DNA from: Ascaris suum
Taxonomy: Eukaryota > Nematoda > Chromadorea > Rhabditida > Ascarididae
Direction: 5' to 3'
NCBI GenBank assembly: GCA_013433145.1
Contig: CM024189.1
Span: forward strand, 1,550,001 to 1,614,000
DNA length: 64,000 nt
Made by a program: the position numbers and the translations under genes. This document shows positions 58,444-64,000 of the stretch, in pieces; within the stretch, counting starts at the first letter, position 1, and every line of letters starts with the position of its first letter. A model generated the notes under the pieces. The model ran no database searches. It was given only the letters and a program-made list of their open reading frames with translations, and was not told where the DNA came from.

Positions 58444-58969
58444 GAAGAAACAAAGCGTATGCAAGTATAATGCACTAGAATGAAATGACGTTTAAATTGC
58501 AGAGAAATGTGACACGTAAAGCGGCTAAACATCGAACTGTTCCTCCTCCGAAAGCCACCACCACCTGAGCGAAAGCCCCCACATATCCGACAACGAAGAT
58601 CAGGCAATTAGCTCGAAGAGATGAACAAAAAACCGACTGGCAAATCATTCGTCTCAAGTGCCAGAGTATTAGCCAGTTTGTACCCTTCAGCATCAGTATA
58701 TCACCAAAGTGGCAAAAGCTTATGTTTGAGATGGTTCAAGCTCCAAGATGTCATAATTGAAATGTTCATCCAGGCCATGCAATTTTATATCCACTTGTCT
58801 GATAGCCCATATCGTCATTACTTTGGAAGGGTTTCATCGTTCTTTCTCATCCGCCGTAAAAAATGATTTTCCCCGAACGTCGCTTTCCACCTATCAAATC
58901 ATTCCCCCCGAACGCTGCTCCTTGCGGCGCAATTGTCGCAGAGCCGTCGAACACTGACTACCAGCGAGA

Positions 58970-59380
58970 GTAATTACCGTCTCCAACTTGCCGACAATAG
59001 TGCATAATTCGTACTGCAAGTAAGCGCTTCGAGTGCCAGTGTGAAACTGCTGCAAAAGAAAACCCCTCTGAGCATCGAACTCGACCTCATTATTCACACG
59101 ACCCTGATGTGGCAGTCAAATGTAGATTGTGGTGGTATCCGTGGCCGAACCAGGACGTGGTCCATGGTAGGGCCATAAAGTAGGAATCGGTTACATCCCT
59201 GCTCATTTGGACTGGGAACGTATGCCACGTCGGCGAGAGAAAGGAATCAGTCGCCATTCGACTAGGACAGCCGGGTAACCGATCTCTCTGCCGCACAAGG
59301 GGTAAATCCATGACCTCATCAGTCGGAATGAATTTGCGATCGCCCTTCCATAAGACATAGGAGAGAGGTCTTCTTCCTGC
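58970..59380 (-). other. GC-rich coding-like island, strand and frame uncertain
   Basis: On - a frame after TAAATTCAG runs about 97 codons to a stop (VLWKGDRKFIPTDEVMDLPL, later TWHTFPVQMSRDVTDSY). In another frame NNEVEFDAQRGFLLQQF and QFHTGTRSAYLQYELC lead to a donor GAGACG|GTAATT near 58978. A strong acceptor TTTTCTTTTGCAG lies inside. The + strand is also largely open here. It may be a degenerate gene or repeat-derived coding sequence. No family is recognised. Confidence 0.2.
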
Positions 59381-60624
59381 ACACTGAATTTATAGTGCTT
59401 CACTAGCAATAATGCTACAGTTTAACAGTTTAATTGGCAGTCAAGAGGGCTTCGCGTTCTCCAGTGCTTCGCAAGCAATAATTTGGTACATCTTGTACGG
59501 ACAAATGCACCACCAGAACCTTTGCTGCATTTAAATGATGACCTAGTATTTCCTCATGCAGATAAATGTGTCCTGGCTATGCATAGCAGGAAAGCAAGCC
59601 ACAAATATTTCAACACTACGTGAGATGAATTTTATATCTCTTTTGTGATCGAGTTTTTTGTCTTTTTCCCTTGGCCATTTGCGAATCAATCTTTCATTCT
59701 TTCGTTTCGCACTGAATTTATATCAGTACTGCGCAATCGCGGTCGGTCTTGCCGACACTGAATATACGGATCTGTTCAGAACGGTTGGATGACAGTTCTC
59801 TTGAAGATAGCATCATAGCGCCAAGAACCTCATTTAGACGGAAGTTCAACTCTTTTTTTGTTGGTGTTGTTGAAGGCTGCCGTTTTCTGCAGATAAAAAA
59901 GCGTCACACAGGGGCTCTCTATGAAGAATGTTGTGATTGACTTCATGTGTTCGCATATTCTGCTTTAAAACCAAAATTTAAAAATATACATGCCGAGGTT
60001 GTTTATCGCCTAAGTCTCATGCATTCTTTCGTCGTTGCAATTTCTCTATAGTGAAAATGTGACCTGCAAAGGTACCAATGAATCACTGCAGTTTTTTCCG
60101 TTTCATTCCGGAACATATAACGGAGAAATGGTACAAACTTGCCGGTTCAGGAAATGGAGATATTGACTGAACAACGAGTATTGCAAATTCCTATCCCCCA
60201 ACCACGGCATCGATCCAGTATTGAAACCACCCAAAAAGCATGTTTGTAACACCAGACTATTACTTCCTCTGTGCATAAGCAGCGGTTTATAATCTCTTCT
60301 GGAGGCAAATGTATCGTGGCTACTTTCATGGAACAAGAGTCTTGGCTTGGTAAATTTACGTGTTTATGGTTTTGAATGTTTTTTATGATCAACTTTCGAA
60401 AGGAATGTTAAGTTTTCTGGGTACAGAGGACATTGAATAGTGTGTCATATCAGTGTACAGCAGCCTTATTCTCCACCTAAATGAGCAAGGCGATTAATAG
60501 GCGGGAAGGATGAGACGGTCAACGCGGTGAGGTAGCTATGAGATAGTGCCACATCGAAACAATATAAACAGTAGCCCAGTCAGATATTTTTCTTTTAGAT
60601 AATATCCTCAGAATCAATACAGCA

Positions 60625-60909
60625 ATGTGGAAGCACCGAGGACTAAGGAGTAATTGGTGGAAAGGAAAGACGAAGGTTAAAACAACTCACAGAAAAGAAA
60701 CTAAAACAGTCGGACGGCCGGAGAAATCGCGAAAAGGTCCCCTAAGTACTCGTTTCTCAAGTAGTAAAGAAGTAACAGAGAAGGCGATGCGTGGGTCTAA
60801 ACCTCTAATCTGTTTCGTTCATCTCTCAAAGTTGGTCGCTGTCTCGCATCCCATCACGCAGAAGCTGCAGTATCCGCGGAAGGGATTATTATCTGAAAAG
60901 TTTCACTGA
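60625..60909 (+). CDS. Open frame of 94 codons, basic hypothetical protein
   Basis: Begins MWKHRGLRSNWWKGKTKVK and continues Lys/Arg-rich in its first half (TVGRPEKSRKGPLSTRF), with a stop after EKFH. Codon pattern is mildly coding-like. There is no signal peptide, no membrane segment and no recognised motif. Purine-rich DNA could give such a frame by chance. Confidence 0.2.
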   Translation: MWKHRGLRSNWWKGKTKVKTTHRKETKTVGRPEKSRKGPLSTRFSSSKEVTEKAMRGSKPLICFVHLSKLVAVSHPITQKLQYPRKGLLSEKFH

Positions 60910-61259
60910 TGATAAGCAAACGGTAGATGTTCATGCTGTTGGATTGGGACTGCACTATTTAAAAACAGATCACGCTTGTTCTTGCTCATATATCACATAG
61001 CTATACGTTAGAAACATAAGCAGTTGTTCGATTATTCCGTTCTCCATAACTCGTATTATGACACTCAAAAGGAAGTGATGACATACTATGCTTGTGACAA
61101 GTAAAAATGTGCAGAACTCAGAAACAGCAGGTTTATCATCCTGCTAACAATAAATAAGCAGGCGAAACAACTTAACAGGTAATCTAAAAGCTGATGAATT
61201 AGATGCACTTATAGATCGAAAAAAAATCGACCAATAGTGAAAGCGAGGAAGGGAGAGGA

Positions 61260-61493
61260 GTGATTGAAAATATGGGAACGGTATATTTATTTAGTTATGA
61301 ATTGAATTTAGTAACAAATTTTGCACTCATTAAATCCGAAGGTAGAGAATTTCAATTACCGAAAAATTTCGTTTCGAAGAAGAATATTGAAAAATGCGTT
61401 CAAATTTTCTCTTGTGTAATTTGTGCTGATGATCGTTCTACTCGAGAAGAATGGGAGATGTTTGGTACGGCCCCAATATTTCTAAGAAAATAA
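61260..61493 (+). CDS. Open frame of 77 codons, hypothetical protein or exon
   Basis: The frame keeps a coding-like codon pattern in AT-rich DNA throughout (YLFSYELNLVTNFALIKSEG, later VQIFSCVICADDRSTREEW). A G|GTACGG donor near its end would allow it to be an exon. AATAAA-like sequence follows the stop (AAAATAAAATT). No family is recognised. Confidence 0.3.
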   Translation: MIENMGTVYLFSYELNLVTNFALIKSEGREFQLPKNFVSKKNIEKCVQIFSCVICADDRSTREEWEMFGTAPIFLRK

Positions 61494-61499
61494 AATTTT

Positions 61500-64000
61500 A
61501 AATAACATGCGGAGATCAACTTCGATTTTGAGCACATATAGCACGTCTCAAGGCACAATGAAGAGAGACTCTCTGAGTAGCTTAACCTTGATTAATCATA
61601 TTTTCCGTTGCGCGGTTTTTGTAAATATTCGATGGACTTTTCTCTCCTGATGCTATCTCTCTCATCAGCGGGGAAGCAAATTTCGAGAACATGCCCAAAG
61701 ACTGGTCTTACATAGGCCCACTAGGCTAGATTGCAGATTGAAATATCAGGTTTGAGGGATCGAAGCAGTAATCTGACCTCGTAATACCCACAATTCGATA
61801 GAGTGTTCATGTATTAATAATTTCGAATCCATAATTCGTGCTGAATTCCTTATATATCTGCGTTTTGGAATGATCTCATCAGTGATGCTATACGCTGTAC
61901 TAGGGAAGTGAAAAAGAGCCGCCTATGTGAGAGACGGCCGAACTTTTCACTGATGGCTTCATAATTTCCATAATGGCTTCATTATTTCCTTTTTCGGCTT
62001 GTCTAAGCTATTTTACATCGAATTCATCGAAATAATAATATAAAAATATGGCAATGCGAAAAGGTACATAAACTGAAATTCACTGTAAGTTGGCAAGGTT
62101 GCGGTGGGTGGCGGGGGGGGGGGGTAGGGGAAGGAGGAACGGCACCTCGTGGGGGGACGGTACTTCACGTAGAAAGGAATCCCTTCCTATTCTCCTAAAA
62201 AAAGCTCTGCACTTAAAAGCAATTACCATTCCTAATTTAAATTTTGCTCATGTAGAAAAAAAAAACCTCTAAAAATCCGGCTGCAGTGAAATTCCGTATG
62301 ACATTTCCGCCCATTCCCGTGTGTTTGACCTAGTCCATCACCTCTATATGCTACTCATAAATTGATGTTATTCGTATTGATCACGTTTTTTTTTTACTAT
62401 ATTTGTGAAACATGTTTTCTTACCTCTCTTCCTACTCGAAAATAATGACATATTCAGCATCTTATCGCCTTCTTTGTTTCGATGTCATCAATTTGAGTCG
62501 TCAATTCTTTTTGGAATTTATGCATGCATATATAGATAGATAATTGCATGGATAGGTAGAGAACGTTGACGTAATGCGCTTTTATTTATTTATTTTTTTT
62601 CATCCTCTCAACGATAGCGCTTCTAGGAAGCATCACTATATTAAATTCGGTGCATATGAAACGTTTAGTTAGCAAACTTATAGCAAGTCATGCTTCAATT
62701 ATAATACTTACAATAACGCTTACTGCAATAAAATTTCATTTACAAATGAAACGAAAATCAACGAATTACTAACGAGGTTGAAGAGAATAACGCAAGTGAA
62801 GCCTCTTTTAGAGATCGCTTTATAATTTGCAAAAATAGCGTAGAATTTTTGGCTATTTGAAAAATGGAGTTGGAATCTAGAAACATTTCAGCGTTAATCA
62901 TTTGATAAATGTTAGAATTTATCATTCATTAGATGAGTATTACTCGAGTGATTGAAATTCGAAATTATTTTTTATGCACTTCAAATCTTGAAATTTTCTC
63001 AACGAGACAACAATAAGTAGACTTATGGAAAGCACCACTGCTAATAGCTCGGGCACATTTTTTTTTTAATAGAGAAATATAGATATCATCAATCAAAGAA
63101 AAAAAATGTAAAGATGCATTATGATTTCCAATAACAGCAAACAATAGTGAAAAAAAAAATTACTATGGCAAAGTGAAATAGAACAAAGCAGTATGGCTCC
63201 TACTTCCTAATAAGTCACAGGTCTTTAGAGTGGCTTAAATAACCCCCTCTTTAGTCCTTGAGTAAAAATGCGTAATTAGCTAACATAAAACGGTAATAAT
63301 GTCGGACGAATGTAATGTGAAAAGAGTTATGCCACATCGGAGCTTTTCTGATAAAACACAGAGAACATTTCTCGTTGAAAGTAGGATGAAACTTTTCAAA
63401 AAAAAAGATAAAATGATCCTTCCAATGCCATCAAAATCCAATCCAATCCAAAAAAAAAAAATTTATTTTTCACTTTATTTCATTGTTTTATATGGCCATT
63501 GTATAATAAAGAAATTTCTATTCGAATTTATCAAATCGTAACTAAACTATGCGTTGTTGAAAATTTCCCAATGTTTCAATATCGTATTCGCGTAATTATT
63601 CGATCAACTAGTAGATAATTAATTCACTATAAGCACTCTTCACCTTGATAAATACTTATGCAATTAAAATAGATATGCGCAATTATAAATAAATATATGC
63701 AATTGCACTATCAAAATCTCTAAAATATCCAATGAAAGAATTGTTTTTTTTTCTCGATTTATTACTTATCAATAAAAAAATAAATAAATAAATTTTCCCC
63801 ATTTCAAAAAATGATGAGGAGTCATATCGGAAATGTGAATGAAAAAAAAAAGAATAATAAAACAAATAAAAAAGAAGAAATATCGAGATAAAATAAATTA
63901 CATTTCTATATAAGAGATAAAGGTGAACGATACACTTATCGTTTTCATAATAGAAACGAGCCTATTATAAATTGATATCTCTTAAAGATTTCATTCGTCT
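61500..64000. other. AT-rich right end without a recognised gene
   Basis: Short A/T-coded frames and homopolymers only (plus the G-rich tract at 62.1 kb). An 80-codon frame at 63299 has a coding-like first half but drifts into poly-Lys/Phe codons. Confidence 0.5.
62102..62160 (+). repeat. G-rich tract with 12-G run
   Basis: G runs at 62105, 62113..62124 and 62127..62130 and again near 62151 make a possible quadruplex region in non-coding DNA. Confidence 0.8.

Noticed and set aside
58501..58693. Possible terminal exon on + (after AAATTGCAG) or hydrophobic/Gly-rich frames on -
   Set aside because: All frames are short and mutually exclusive; no partner exon found on either strand.

Overview
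The window looks like nuclear DNA from a nematode. It is AT-rich, and its genes are split by introns from about 50 bp to 6 kb. The 3' splice sites are of the nematode type (TTTCAG, TTGCAG, TTTAG). One gene has an acceptor directly ahead of its first coding exon with no local donor, as expected for spliced-leader trans-splicing. A clade V (strongylid-like) worm is a reasonable guess but is not shown by the sequence. There are no rRNA, tRNA, CRISPR or bacterial-type features that I can support.

Two genes are secure, and I rebuilt both exon by exon with reading phase preserved. (1) On the + strand, 28502..42317, is a five-exon class A GPCR of 405 residues with the full set of aminergic signatures: D3.32, DRY, CWxPFF, WLGY and NPLIY. 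Its TM5 residues (T5.43, A5.46) are of serotonin-receptor type. (2) On the - strand, 57149..45374, is a 17-exon MIC60/mitofilin gene of 724 residues, the core of the MICOS complex of the inner mitochondrial membrane. It has a targeting leader, one membrane segment, a long coiled coil and the conserved C-terminal mitofilin domain. The two genes converge and their stop codons lie about 3 kb apart.

Layout. 1..28.3 kb is mostly AT-rich non-coding DNA with small islands of coding-like sequence: 2.9-3.7 kb, 5.3-6.2 kb (-), 17.95-19.2 kb (+), 21.1-22.3 kb (-) and about 24.3 kb. 28.3-42.3 kb is the receptor gene; its large introns carry a fold-back element and a perfect 23-bp hairpin. 42.3-45.4 kb is the convergent intergenic region. 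It holds a stop-poor decayed frame on + and coding-like segments on -, the latter possibly a gene downstream of MIC60. 45.4-57.2 kb is MIC60, with a 31-bp minisatellite just upstream of its 5' end. 57.4-64 kb is mainly non-coding, with coding-like islands at 58.9-59.4, 60.6-60.9 and 61.3-61.5 kb.

Eight long, nearly perfect (AT)n arrays of about 90 to 220 bp are scattered through the window. They generate many spurious Ile-Tyr open frames on both strands. One array lies immediately before the acceptor of the last receptor exon, the exon that adds a possible PDZ-binding tail, which is a concrete candidate for regulated splicing. I found no single clearly new biological system. The best leads are that (AT)n/splice-site arrangement, the perfect hairpin, and several unidentified small coding islands.
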